64,000 nucleotides of DNA from Scalesia atractyloides (Eukaryota > Streptophyta > Magnoliopsida > Asterales > Asteraceae), in NCBI GenBank assembly GCA_947069175.1, contig CAMTDV010000017.1, positions 34,729,126-34,793,125 on the forward strand, given 5' to 3'. Every line of letters begins with the position of its first letter. The first letter of the stretch is position 1. Positions 12,633 to 24,639 of the stretch are shown here, piece after piece. The position numbers and the translations under genes were made by a program. The notes beneath the pieces were generated by a model. It saw only the letters and a program-made list of their open reading frames with translations, searched no databases and had not been told where the DNA came from.

Positions 12633-14967
12633 TGTCACACCCAAGCGATGGCGGAATCATTGGAGTGAGACGAAATAGATTGCTCGAGACATCATAACAC
12701 TATTGTGACAATATTTAAATTCAAAATCGATTTCATTTCGTTGATAATCATAGTCAAAACATTACAAGGAAACAAAATACAACATGGGTAAATTCAAATA
12801 CAACAAAGTTTGACATAACGGCATAACAAAATCTAGAAGTTCTAAATGCGTTCCCTACTAGATTTCATCATATAAACATCATCAACCTGCAACATGTTTA
12901 AAAGTATAGTTCAACACAAAGCATTGACGAGTACACAAGTTTAATATAGCATAAGTATGTAAAAGCATTTAAACAATTCCACATGGCAAAATAGTATACT
13001 AGATTAATGTAAACATGGAAATTATACAAGTCAATCCTCTAGTGTCACCGCAATAATAGAATACTTAACATGACCACAAGAATACGGGCGGTACGTTACT
13101 CCTATAGTGCTATACATGTTAAGGGGAGGCTCATACGAAGTTAATGACAAATAGCATCACATAAAAATGTTCCAAGTATACAAATCACTTATTACGTATC
13201 TGAGCATGTATGATGGATTGTTTGTGTTTGTATAAAGTTTAAGTGTGAGTTGTGTAATTTAATAGGTAAACATGTTGCACCCAAAAGTGTAAAGCGTAAA
13301 AAGGGTGTTCGAGTGTACTCACAGTTTTGCAAAGCTTCCTTTGTTAAATCCCGTGAAGAGTTTTGTTGTTTGGCGAATGAAACACCGAGTTATCCTATAC
13401 GAGGAAATGTAGGTGTGTGAGTATTGGAATGATAGCGGAGGATTCAGATTAGGGGCTTAAAGTATGTAAAAAGTATGCATTCAAGAAAGTAATTATCTAG
13501 ACGTCAACTCTCGTTTTGACATTATAAATCCCATAAAGATGATTGTGGTTTCATGGGTCATGCTCATTAGAATCGTAATGAGAAGGTTAAGTCTTAGATA
13601 ATATAACCTAATGTTGTGACAAGTAACCATATGATCATTGTCAAAAGTTCGGTTATGATGTTGTGACAAGTCCATCGTATATATCATAGATTATCATAGA
13701 AGTCATGCATGAAGGTAGGATGATGAGCATCCATTAAACCTCGTTATATGATTCACCAATACACAAACCGTCACAAGGACGATTCGGATGGTCATGAATT
13801 AAAATGAAAATGTACAAGTAATCACTATACCAAATAGCCAAGTAATCTTCAACCCGGGTGAGCCGACATCGACATAGAAAGAATTAACTAAGTGTTGAGG
13901 GCTAGACGGGGTTGTGTCACTTTTAGGCTAGCAAACTACTTGGGATAGTAATAGGCAAAAACATCAAGTGATGTGGTGGATTGAAAGTAGGATAGCCAAG
14001 ACTTCCAAGTAATCACACCTTCACCAAAACACAAGCCTTGTCAAGCTTAGATGGTTTCAACACTTGTGGGTTAAAACCCTTACAAAATCAGAAAGTTTAG
14101 AGGTATTTTACACCTCCTAATTTGTATGAAACAACCTTGGCTTAGCGCACTAACCATGGGCTTGATTAGAGGCACAAGTAGCACAAGTTTGTTTAGTAAA
14201 AGTAAGTTTAAATAGGGTTTATAAGTTCATCTTCCAAAACAAAAAGTTTAGCCTTAAAAATGGTATTGTTCCACCTTAGTTTTCCATGGAAAACCTACGG
14301 TAACATCCATAGGGTCATTACAACCATTGTAGAGGAATAAAAAGTGAAGAAATATGAAAATAATGAAGTTATAAAAAGATAAAAACGAGCAGAAAGTTTA
14401 TGCACTTTGGACCTCAAAAATGGTGAGGTTTCACCTTAGTTTGCCCAAGCAAACTTGTGAAAACCTTCCTAGAGGTTATCCAAGTGTTGTAGAAGAAAGA
14501 ACAAGAAGAAATTAGAAGGAGAAGTGAGTTAAAACTCACTTTTTATGGCTGTAACTTTCTAAAGTGTTGCTGAAAACTTCTCCGAGTTTAGGTGGGTTTT
14601 TGAGAGTGTTAGAGGGTTGTAAAAGTGGAATAAAGGATGAGGAAGTGCTCATTATATAGGGGAGAGATTAGGGTTTCAATGGGTTGGGCTTTGAATAAGA
14701 TTAGTGGGAAATTAACCTTGAAACAAGCCACTAAACCCAGCCCAAGGCTTTTCCGGTCGCAAGGGGGGTGTCCCTTTTTTATTTTTTATTTTTGTTATTT
14801 AATAAGTATTATTTGCTTAATTACAGCTTATAATCACCTAATTAACATATAAGAAGGTATGGGTGAAGTTATTAATGTATAAACATCCTAATCTAAGTAT
14901 TTACATGTAAAAATAACTTGTTTTTTTAAGAGATCAATTTAGACTAGTTGTTTAGCAAGTTTATAAC
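12633..14967 (-). mobile_element. LTR3: gypsy-type LTR (about 2.3 kb)
   Basis: The plus strand opens TGTCACACCCAAGCGATGGCGGAATCAT, of which the first part mirrors the end of the LTR at the right edge of the window (CCGCCACCGGTTGGGGTGTGACA). A TATA-like box is at 14,651-14,660 (minus CCTATATAAT). The right border near 14,967 is an estimate from where a related LTR seems to begin. Confidence 0.55.
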
Positions 14968-14979
14968 ATGTATTGGAGC

Positions 14980-17900
14980 GTCACATAAGTGCAAATCTCG
15001 TGATTGAATAATCAAGTATCTTGCATAAAAGGAATGCCCGAGAATTAGGAGTACACGATAATCATTTACAAGTTAAATTTGTGTCTTATGAATTAAGTAG
15101 CAAACGTGTGTATGAATCCATGTTTAAATTTGTATAAAATGATGCGAGGTTCATATAAAAGGCGTATTTCATTACAACCAAAGTCTCGGATTTACAACGA
15201 TTCGAAATAAGGTACAATTACAAGGAAATGAGTTTCCAAAAAATAGAATGACGATACGAACTTTCTAAAAGTGGAATGCCGCGAAAAAGAGTTTGAATAT
15301 TGAACATTTGAATCAATTGAACACAAGATCCTAAAGTGATTCGAATAACGCTACAAGGGTAATAAGAATACTTATATATAGGAAGTACCGGTGGCGTATC
15401 CACCATGTTCTTATGGTATTACACTCGTTTCGTTATCTAAATCACTACTAATCACATAAACACACAATCATCAACTTGGTCATCAACTTGTATACACGCA
15501 TTAAAGTACACAAAGAATCCAATCAAAGACTTCAATTTAGCACTTTAAACATCCCACAAGAATCTAACTATGAAGATAGATAAATGCTATAAGGATTCGG
15601 TTCAGTTATAGTGAATCATAACATACACATTAAAGTACATAAAGAATCCAAACAAGGACTTCAATTTAGCACTTTAAACATCCCACAAGAATCTAACTAT
15701 AAAGATAGATAGATGCTATAAGGATTTGGTTTGGTTTTATTGAATCACAACATACGCATTAAAGTACACAAAGAATCCAATCAAGGACTTCAATGTAGCA
15801 CTTTAAGCATCCCACAAGAATCTAACTATAAAGATAGATAGATGCTATAAGGATTTGGTTCGGTCCCATTGAATCATTGAATCATTAAATCACAAAATCC
15901 TAAATCCTAATGGTGATTCGGATAAGGCCACGAAGGGTAATACAATAAGCACACTTATATATACCAGCGGCGTATCCACCATGCCCTTATTGTATTACTC
16001 TAGTTTCGTTATCTAAATCGCCAACAATCTCTACACGTAAACAATAACCATCAGCGTGTAAAGCACTTCGTAGAAATCTCACTATGAAGATAGAAAGATT
16101 TAAGACTGTACTTCAAATATCCTACAAGAATCTAACTATAAAGATAGATAGATCCTACAAGGATTTGGTTCGTGTTTTCAATCGTCGTGTTTTGCATAAT
16201 AGGAATAATACCAAAAAGTACTTAGTAAACACATATATACCATATATTTGAGAAAAATTGGTTACACATATGAATCACCCCAAAACATTTGAAAAAAGTA
16301 AAAGAGGGGAGCTATGTACTCACGGGTTTGCATATAGGTCTTGTTCAATCGAATAGCAAAGCTCAAGTTCAAGTTTTGAAGTGTTTCCTAGTGAATCGGA
16401 TACTATGTGTTAGTGTGTAAAAACTTGAAAACGAGAGATCGGATAGAATGAGGTATACAAACCAAACAAGAGTTGGATCTTGTATAACATGGTTCATAAT
16501 ACCATACATTCTGATTTGGAAGTGTTTCAAAGTATTTCGACTTGTTACGGCTCGCTAAAGTGGTTTACGCCACTTTAACAGGTCGTAAGCGTAACTATGG
16601 GTTCGGATGGTTAAATACGTCCTATGACGAGTCTAATATGTAGTTTATATAAGTTGTATAATCAGTTTAGATGTCAAAACAATGTTCCTATATGTTCAAA
16701 ACTAATTTATGCGCAAAAAGGGTATTTTCGGCATTTTTAAAGAATATATGATCGACTCGTCATTTGACTAACCAAACGATATAACCATAAGGTATAACCT
16801 CAGTAGGTTATTCCCTAATATACTATAAAGGTCTTGGTCGGATCCTAAAGTTGACCAAACGGATCGGATTCGAAATTCAAAGCGGTAGTCAAACCGCTCG
16901 ACTAACGACTAAGGAAATAAGCTCTATACTAGAAACGACTAGTTAGACATGTTGGAACATGTCTAATTATGTTTATAAAACTGATTTGGTGTCAAAAATT
17001 TATGTTTTAAAACTCGAAAACCATTTCGTCGTAAAATGCACTTATGCGCATCTTTGACTTTTAATAAACAAAACTTTACTCGTCGCTTCACCTAGTAAAC
17101 ATGGTAATCAGGAGGTGCAATCGCAAGGGATTATAACCATCGTGATTACGATCACGTTGCAAAGTTCAATTGAACTTTGACTTGACCAATTAAGGTCAGA
17201 ACCGAAAGTCAAATAGAAAGTCAACGGTTTGACTTTTAGCTCATAACAAACTAAAATAAAGAAATAGACTAAGGATGAGAACTTACTTGTGTTAAGGAAC
17301 ACTTAAGATCTCAGGTATGAGGCTTCCAAAGGATGGAAGCAAGCTCCAAGAAGGTAGAAGAAGAACTATGTGAAAATGAGCAAGTTATGAAGTGAAAGGA
17401 TATGGCTATTTATACTTGTCTTGGAGTTTTATGATCATGACATGTGTCTAGGGAGTTTGCAAGGATTAAACAAGATCTAAACAAGTGTCATGATCAGATT
17501 AATACTTGGTGAACACACATCTTGGGCTCCAAGCATAATAGAATAATAATAAAAATCAAAGAGTGCAACCAGCTGTTGCTGAAACAAGCTTTCCGCCCAG
17601 ACAGGGGGGTTGCGCCACGCGACGGGTATCCCCCCAGGGCGTCACGCGTCGCCAAGCCTCCAACGAAGTTTCAAAAATGGCAGAACAGGCCCTTGCACAT
17701 AGTTTTGATGATTTTTGACGCTTTTAACACATGTTAACCCAATAGTTAGGCTTTATAAGGATTCTAAAGCATATGTGACTTGAAATATCATGGATGTCGG
17801 TTCATTCGGTTGTACGATTGCGTTTATCGCTTAATTACGACGAACGCTATAACGAACATGAAAATGACCAAAATTTCGCAACAATTGATATTTTTGCATT

Positions 17901-18130
17901 CCCATCAATAAAATACATGATTTTATTGATTATGAAAATATATGTGGTTCGTATCTTGAATACGGACCAACAGACTTTCGCAGTTTGACGAAAATAGTCC
18001 CTGGAGTTGTATAAGCGTGTTTTTGTCATACCTAACCCTTCAAAACTTATATCGAAGTTATGTAAAGGGTATTTAGGGTATGTGTAGCTTATGTCCTTGT
18101 TTCCAGAGTATATGTCATGTTAAACCGATT
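14980..18130 (-). mobile_element. LTR4: related gypsy-type LTR, both borders uncertain
   Basis: Blocks homologous to LTR3 recur in the same order: a 'gtactcac' plus 'tttgca' block at 16,315-16,335 (13,315-13,335 in LTR3), a TATA box at 17,407-17,414 (minus TATAAATA) and a CpG motif cluster at 17,605-17,655 (GCGCCACGCGACGG and GCGTCACGCGTCGCC). A single copy of the 160-bp unit seen in LTR1/2 lies at about 16,660-16,740. No internal region is seen between LTR3 and LTR4. The right border is lost in diverged DNA. Confidence 0.45.
15490..15890. repeat. three-copy 129-bp tandem repeat
   Basis: TTAAAGTACA starts at 15,501, 15,630 and 15,759, exactly 129 bp apart, with long near-identical stretches around it (ending 'gatgctataaggatt'). 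A partial fourth copy is at 16,100-16,175. The flanks at 15,370-15,430 and 15,950-16,010 are also duplicates sharing 'ggcgtatccaccatg'. Confidence 0.85.
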
Positions 18131-18334
18131 ACGTTCAAGTATCAGTTAACGAATTACTTCCAAAAGAAAAAGTTTTTGAAAGTTCGGAATTTTGCACAAG
18201 GGTTACATTTTGTCCGAGGATTGTCCGTTTGTTTGATATACATCTAAAACCCCTCCTAAGTTCATAATTCATGAGCGTAGGTGATTCAACAACTGTTAGA
18301 TTGAATGAATCGGTACCGTAGCTCTGATACCAGT
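18131..18334 (-). mobile_element. short leader remnant of a copia-like element with primer site
   Basis: TGGTATCAGAGC on the minus strand (18,321-18,332) lies two bases past the end of the 426-bp LTR at 18,335. About 200 bases of leader follow, then LTR4 DNA. No gag or pol is present. Confidence 0.55.
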
Positions 18335-18760
18335 TGTAGGTCCCCGGGATGGCGGTTCGAGACGGAAGTTTGGGTATAATATCTCTAGTTCGGTAGAATG
18401 TTATTAAGAAAGGAGTAGAAACAGAGTGAGCGGAAGCATTCATTTCATTCATACCGAAAGAGTATACATCTTGTCAGGCTGGCGGTAATCCTGGAGAGAT
18501 TCCGCCAGCGTCTCCCCTCGGGGAACCTCCAAAAATTATAAACAAATGAACACACAACACATATATAGGGATGAGTCACTCGTACGAGTGAGTGAATCAC
18601 TCGTACGAGGGAATCCTCACTCGTACGAGGGGCTCCTCACTCATACGGGGGTCTCCTCACTCGTACGGGGGATGTCTCACTCGTACGAGGTGACACTTTT
18701 GCCCATCCCACGTTCTTACTAGGTTTGCGTGTTCGTATCTAGTCTATACAATATTCAACA
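18335..18760 (-). mobile_element. copia-like LTR (426 bp)
   Basis: On the minus strand it starts TGTTGAATATTG and ends GGGGACCTACA, followed two bases later by an exact initiator-Met primer site. TATA-like TATATAT is at 18,561-18,567. The start sequence and short length are usual for Ty1/copia LTRs; lineage not determined. Confidence 0.7.
18576..18690. repeat. palindrome array TCACTCGTACGAGTGA in the copia-like LTR
   Basis: One perfect 16-bp palindrome (18,576-18,591) is followed by about five imperfect copies (CACTCGTACGAGGG, CACTCATACGGGGG and so on) every 20-25 bp. On the coding strand of the LTR the array lies directly upstream of its TATA box. Confidence 0.85.
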
Positions 18761-19157
18761 CACGCTCTATCTATCCTATTCGCACAGTGTCGGACATAAA
18801 GTGCAAAAACAATTTTTCACTCGTTTATTCAAGCTTTAAATTTATAAAAAACACGATATGCAACTATCACTCTCTACAACACGCAAGGGCAAGTGCACCC
18901 ATCGTTGGCGTAGTATAGTGATGGTAAGATACGGAGGTCGTCCAAGTACACAAGAGCTTTTATACCGGAATATTGTCGACGCCTAATCTGATCAAATTTT
19001 TAGGAAAGGTTTATTTTTATAAGTAAAAATAAAGAAATAATAAAATAATAAAATAAATAAATAGACAAGATAGAATCACTTGGTTCCGACTCATTATTTA
19101 CATATCATTTGATGATTTCCATGCTTTGGGTTTTTAAGAGAATATCTTAGTTAAAGT

Positions 19158-19365
19158 GGCATGTCCCTCTTTTGGAGGCAACGCTACCCTCAACCATATT
19201 GGTCTGAGTCAGAAGGGATACAATCCCGAAAGGCCGGAATATTGAAAGATAATTAAATAAGTTATTAATGCAAAATGTGGCATGTCCCTCTTTTGGAGGC
19301 AACGCTACCCTCAGCCATATTGGTTTGAGTCAACAGGGATACAGTCCGCAATGCCGGTTTAAATT
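19158..19365. repeat. two-copy direct repeat, period about 120 bp
   Basis: Two copies of a block with 'tggcatgtccctcttttgg' and 'ggcaacgctaccctca' at 19,158 and 19,278, about 90% alike over 90 bp. Confidence 0.8.
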
Positions 19366-19940
19366 TTTAATAGTATTTATTTATAAAGGATTCAAGCTGT
19401 TTTTACTTCCCCCGATTTGATGCTATCTGCCTCATAGGAAGTACTAATAAGCTTGAATCAAGTCCTCGCAGGATCTATACACTGAACGAGGCAAAAACTT
19501 TACCCATACCAGGCAGTTAACACGCTTTATATAGACAGTGAAGACACGAATGAGTGAATCAACGAAACATGAAGAGATGATAAAATAAAGTTTACTTTGA
19601 ATATAAAAAACTAGTTATTAAAGTCATTAATACATACTCAATTAAAAAGTTAACCAAAGCTAGGAAATCAAAAGTAATACATAAATAACTTGTATTCACC
19701 AAGTGATGTAAGAGATTAGCCAATCATGGCCTTTGTTTGACAAAAACTCTTACGATCAATCTTGGATCCCGAGACTACTAAACACACTCTAGGATAGATG
19801 ATGGATGAATATGGTAGATGATGGTAGTATTGTGGTGGTGGAGTGGTGGCAGGTGTGAGAGAAGTGGTTTGCCAATGAATGACTTGAAATGAAACCAAGC
19901 ACTCCTATTTATAGCTGTAAACAATGGCCTTATAAGGCCC

Positions 19941-20214
19941 CATGCCTGCAGGGCACGACCCCGTGTCTTCCTTCTTCTCTATCTTCATTTAATTAGTATG
20001 CTAGAGCAGTCTGCTATACGGCCCAGTGTGTCAACGACATGGTCCCGTGGCAATTGTACTTGCTATATTATCCCAGATATGCAAATCTGGAGGTTGACCA
20101 TGACCCGTGTCCAAGGGACACGACCCCGTGTCTCTTATCTGCATCTATTTGTCTTGTTCTGTTCTGAAATCTTGAAGGTGCATGGCCCATGCCAACAAGG
20201 CACGACCCCGTGCT
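19941..20214. repeat. CACGACCCCGTG motif cluster
   Basis: GGCACGACCCCGTG occurs at about 19,952 and 20,198, GACACGACCCCGTG at about 20,117 and a decayed copy at 20,030-20,050. Some sit in imperfect palindromes (GTGTCC-aag-GGACAC at 20,107-20,121). The cluster lies upstream of the TATA box of the probable solo LTR. Confidence 0.7.
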
Positions 20215-20462
20215 TTGACTTCTAATTCGTTGGTTTTAGTCTTTGGGTGAAGCTCGGAGGTTTGGTATAGTGTGTTGTCATCCCATCTTTCATACTTATG
20301 CCGGTTTTTGTTGTTAATTTGTTACTTTTCTACAATTAAGCTCTTTTAATCCTGAAAATTAAAAGTATACAAAGAAACACACTTTTTCCAATCATTAGTA
20401 CTAAAAGGGTTGATTTTACACCGTATTTGATACAATTTATATGCTGCATTTGACGCATATCA

Positions 20463-20899
20463 GGAGTCATATATGATACAATTTATATTTTTTTATAGAA
20501 GTTGATTTATTCCCTTAGCCATTTAAATATTAAGGCTTTTAACACATACTCGTAAGTCACTAAGAATGAAATTTGATAATATTTCATCCTTCATTAACAT
20601 GGTCATGATTTCGTATGAAATTTGGTCTTAATGGATGAAGTTTGTAGGTCTCATTTTCTTTTACTTTTGGTAAATTTTAATTTTCATGATAACAAAAGGT
20701 TATAAAAAAGTATAGTACCATTTAGTTTTATCTTATAAGGTTTCTATCCAAATTGTGATGCCAAATAATATGAGAGTTTAAAGTAAGAGTGACTTTGTCT
20801 TGACCATGCACACCTCACAATTGTCATAGTGTAAATTTCGTATTGATAATTGCAACATTAGTAACATTTCAAAGGTTGTAAACTTTCGATTGTTTCTGT
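20463..20899. other. AT-rich stretch, nothing recognised
   Basis: No open frame, terminal repeat or known motif. It separates the probable solo LTR from the plus-strand LTR remnant. Confidence 0.5.
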
Positions 20900-21457
20900 G
20901 TTTAATAAATTTTTATATTTTATTTACTAAATACGTAAGCATACGATTGAGCAAAATGATATTCACGACATATCCGGATAAAAAGACAAGTTACATATGC
21001 CTTAATATTCTTCACATGACCTAAACAATGTGTTAGAAGGGTTAAAATGGCAAACAAGTGATAATACAAGTTCAGGGGCCAAAACTGTTAAAAAGCAACA
21101 TCTGCCCGCCAGGAGGCCTTATGGTCCGTAAGGGGTGCCCAGATGCAGCAGATTTGCTTGATCACCAAGTTGTTAAGATAGTTTACCACTTTCGTTTGAT
21201 TTTCCATTTCTTTCATACAATTTCAGTTTTCATGTGGTCCGCCACACTCTTCAGTAATTGAAGCATCCTCTCTGAGTTCTAAGCTTCCATCGTGAACACT
21301 TGTTAGTATTTCTCCTAGTCTATTTCATTAAATAGCTAGTTATGAGCCAAAAGTCAAGCAAATTGACTTTTGCTTTGACTTTCTGTTCTGACCATTTTGG
21401 TCAAGTCAAAGTTCAAATTGAACTTTGCTACGTGATCGTGATATTGAAGGTGTTAAT
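20900..21457 (+). mobile_element. gypsy-type LTR remnant, left part
   Basis: It is the reverse complement of the LTR4 layout: a block matching 17,700-17,830, then the CpG motif (21,100-21,145) and a 'gaccattttggtcaagtcaaagttcaa' zone matching 17,160-17,210. The start is truncated or too diverged to place. The Tat-type element splits it at 21,458. Confidence 0.5.
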
Positions 21458-22121
21458 TGTTAGGGAATAGATTTTTATAACTATGGATCTTGTATCATGA
21501 AGCGTTGCCTGGATCACATATCCTTAGCGGACGGTGCAGGGACTCGGAGGATCAAGGATCCTTAACGTTGCTTATGATTTCTAACAATTATCCACGTTTT
21601 TAATGCTTATACGCAGGTAATGGACGACGTGGACTTAGTCTTTGCTAGAATTTCGTCGAATATGCTTCATGGAGCACGTGCTTGATGAAGAATATCCGTT
21701 ATGGAGAACATGGGAGGACTTGCACATTTTTCGGATAGTTAGTTACATGATATTTTATGAAATATATATGGGGATAATGAGCTCATTAGGGACAATCAAT
21801 CAGCCACTTGTACACCTGTAACTCTCGAAATCTCTCTCTCAAACACACTAGCAAACACTTGTATTGAGCTTCATTATCATCCGAAGTTGTATTAATCTTA
21901 ACATTATTGTTCAATATAGTTGGTGATCGGTAGTTTCCATCACCCGAGGTTTTTTATGCCGGAGATCTTCATCGATCAAGGGCTTTTTCCTGGTATAAAT
22001 CTCTGTGTTCATCGTCGTTTATATTTCATCTTTATTCACATCATTGTTCAACACACAAGCACTCAACCTCACAAAATCAGATTTGGCTACATTATCCTCA
22101 TTGTGATTTTTGACCAAAACA
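21458..22121 (+). mobile_element. 5' LTR of the Tat-type element
   Basis: Starts TGTTAGGG and ends GACCAAAACA. It matches 28,152-28,813 along its full length. Confidence 0.92.
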
Positions 22122-22142
22122 GTTTGGCACCCACCGTGGGGC
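22122..22142 (+). other. primer-binding site region of the Tat-type element
   Basis: TTTGGCACCCACCGTGGGGC follows the LTR end directly. It is the position and style of the primer site in Tat elements; the tRNA is not assigned. Confidence 0.6.
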
Positions 22143-22198
22143 AAACGGTGCTTCAATTCTGAAAATCTCATTCATTTCTGTTCATTTTCTTCAACCAC

Positions 22199-23754
22199 AT
22201 GGCTTCTCAGGGAAAATCCAATTCAAATGCCATGTCGGCGGTTACCTCATCTCAAGCCAGTGCACTGTTGCCTCCTATTCCCCCTGCATTCCAGAAGAAT
22301 GCAGAAAATTCTCAGACGAAGACATCATCTGTCTTCACAGGATCAAAAACCTCTGTTGTGTCTTCATCTACAACTACTAACAGTGATGTTTTTACTTTGA
22401 TTTTGCAGATGAAAGGCTACATGGAACAACAAGAGAAAACCAACCAGAGGATCCTTCGCGAGATTGATGAAATAAAGAAGCAAAAGAGACCAGTTGAAAA
22501 TCAGTCTCCACTCATGCCTAGAGCATTGGATTTTGCTACTCCATCATCAACAATCCAGCAGTCCAAAGGATCCACGACTCAACCCCAAGGATCCTAGATC
22601 CTTCAGCAAGGATCACTAGCAATTATGCAGCCTCAAGGATCCTCTATCCTTCAGCAAGGATCATTGGAGACAACTCAGAATCAAGGATCCTTCTTCCGTT
22701 TGGGAGGATATATGGAGAAGTTTCCATCTCAAGGATCCTACTTTCAGAATCAAGGATCCTCGTCTCAGGATCAAGGATCCTCAAGGAGTCAGCCATTCAG
22801 AAGTTCCGAAGTACATGAAGGGGATTTCATTCCTATGCAGACCATTGCTTCATCTGGTCCTACGATTGCACCAGACATGTCTTACCGTAGATATACTCCT
22901 GGGATACCAGTTCCAAATCAATCGGGAGGTAACAATTTCAATACATCTTTTGATACTAACTTAACTTACATGCAGGATTCAGGTATCAACCAAGCCATAG
23001 CCTGGGAATTACAAAAACTCAAGGATGTGATATCCAGCATTCCCGGAGTAGTTAAACCCATTCCTGAGATCCCAGATGGAAGCCACAGAGTATCTCGCTT
23101 TGCACATCACATAAGCAATGCTGAGATACCAAAACGCTTTCAAACCCCCAACATGAAGCTATATGATGGTACCACTGATCCGGAAGAGCATGTGGCTCAG
23201 TATAGAGAAAGGATGGAGATCAACCCCGTCCCTGAAAGGTTAAAGGAAGCATGTCTGTGTTAAGGCTTCGGATCCACACTCACTGGATCAGCTTAAAATG
23301 GCTGCTAAGTCTTCCTCCTTACTCAATTACTTCGTTTTCTCATCTAGCTAATTTGTTCAATAACCAGTTTTCATGTAGTAGAACCTTTGAACGATTAACT
23401 AGTGATCTATATAGAATAACTCAGGGACGTGATGAATCACTTAGAGATTACATCACTAGATTTAGTAGAGAATCCTTAGAAATCCCTAGTTTAGATATTT
23501 CTACTGCTGTGGAAGCCTTTAAAATGGGATTACTAAAAGATTCTCCATTCTATGATGATCTTGTTATGACACCTTGCAGGAATTTAGACGAAGTAAGGAA
23601 CAAGGCTCTAAGGTTCATCCGTTTAGAGGATGACAAGAGGATCCAGGATAGGTTGTCAGGATCCTTAAAACAGGAGAATCAAGGATCCTTTTACAAGAAT
23701 AATCAATCCAAGCAATACTCCGAGCATGACAATCAGAATGTCCATGCAGATTAA
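22199..23754 (+). pseudogene. gag of the Tat-type element (two breaks)
   Basis: ATG at 22,199 opens a frame with a low-complexity N-terminus, a coiled-coil-like stretch (EQQEKTNQRILREIDEIKKQ, about residues 78-97) and then a run of Q-G-S repeats encoded by CAAGGATCC. A TAG stop at 22,595-22,597 breaks it. The frame continues from 22,625 to 23,263 and holds the gag core start (PKRFQTPNMKLYDGTTDPEEH, cited in part: the YDG..DPEEH motif). A frame change near 23,251 leads to RLTSDLYRITQGRDESLRDY and a GLLKDSPF segment, ending at 23,754. The motifs are those of Ty3 gag of the Tat/Retand type. With one stop and one frameshift it is not functional. Confidence 0.8.
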
Positions 23755-24059
23755 CAAGAGGATGACGATGAAGATTATCCTCATATTTCTGAATATTGTT
23801 TTTCTGCTGATAACACTGAACTAATCCATGCTTTGCAGAATTTAGGTGACAAGGCTAGATGGTCGGGGATAGATAAGTCGAAATGGTGTGCTCATCATAA
23901 GGATTTCGGTCACCTCGCTGATGGATGTATAGCACTAAGGAAGCTAAAAGGCACGCCAAGGAGACAAAGATGGAGAATGGAGAGACACCTCTTCGAACGA
24001 TCACCATAACCTAGCAGAAAGTGATATCCTTTGATGAGGATGACCGCGTTGACATACAT

Positions 24060-24358
24060 GATCCTCATCACGACGGTTTAGTCATTACGTTGTTTATTCC
24101 TAACCATTTTGTTCGCAGGACCATTATTGACGGAGGAAGCTCTGTGAACATATCCAGTTGGATGTCCTCAAAAGAATGAATATTCCTAAATCAGAAATTG
24201 TCCGAAGTTCGTCGGTGCCCATAGGATTCAGTGGAGAAACAAAAAATACATTGGGGGACATCAAACTCCCGATCTACATAGAGGGAGTAAACTCTATTCA
24301 GAATTTCTGTGTTATTGATTGCTTATGCTGCTGCAATGTTATTCTTGGCAGGTCTTAG
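24060..24358 (+). pseudogene. aspartic protease remnant of the Tat-type element
   Basis: The active-site-like segment IIDGGSSVNI is coded at about 24,120-24,150 and followed, after a small frame break, by LPIYIEGVNSIQNFCVIDC and NVILGR (24,262-24,358). Spacing fits a retroviral-type protease; the catalytic D-[TS]-G is D-G-G here. A stop follows at once. Confidence 0.7.
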
Positions 24359-24639
24359 ATACATGACAAGAAGGCAGTCCCCTCAACATACCATCAATGT
24401 GTAAAGCTACCAACCCCATGGGGAGTGGTAAAGATAGAGAGTGATCAGCAGGAGGCAAAGAACTGCTACACTTCTTTAATGAAGCCAGTTTCGAAGTCAA
24501 GGGAAGCATAGCAATTAAAGTATCTACCAAGGGACGTCATGGAGGCAAGAGAGCAGGACGTTAAGGATATACTGCTAGACCCTGAGGATCCTGAATCCAA
24601 AGTTTTTATAGGATCCTGGATAGCATAGAGCAGGATCTG

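Larger units (their letters stand above)
18859..20462 (-). mobile_element. probable solo LTR (unclassified)
   Basis: On the minus strand the segment runs from TGATATGCGTCAAATG to GATAGTTGCA, with a TATA box (TATAAATA, 19,906-19,913) and a GC-rich imperfect palindrome cluster just upstream, as in the other LTRs. It contains a 120-bp direct duplication (19,158-19,365). No matching partner LTR and no target duplication is visible, so the call rests on architecture only. Confidence 0.4.

Noticed and set aside
15490..15890. CRISPR-like array
   Set aside because: Three 129-bp direct repeats without spacer structure in a plant LTR; not CRISPR.
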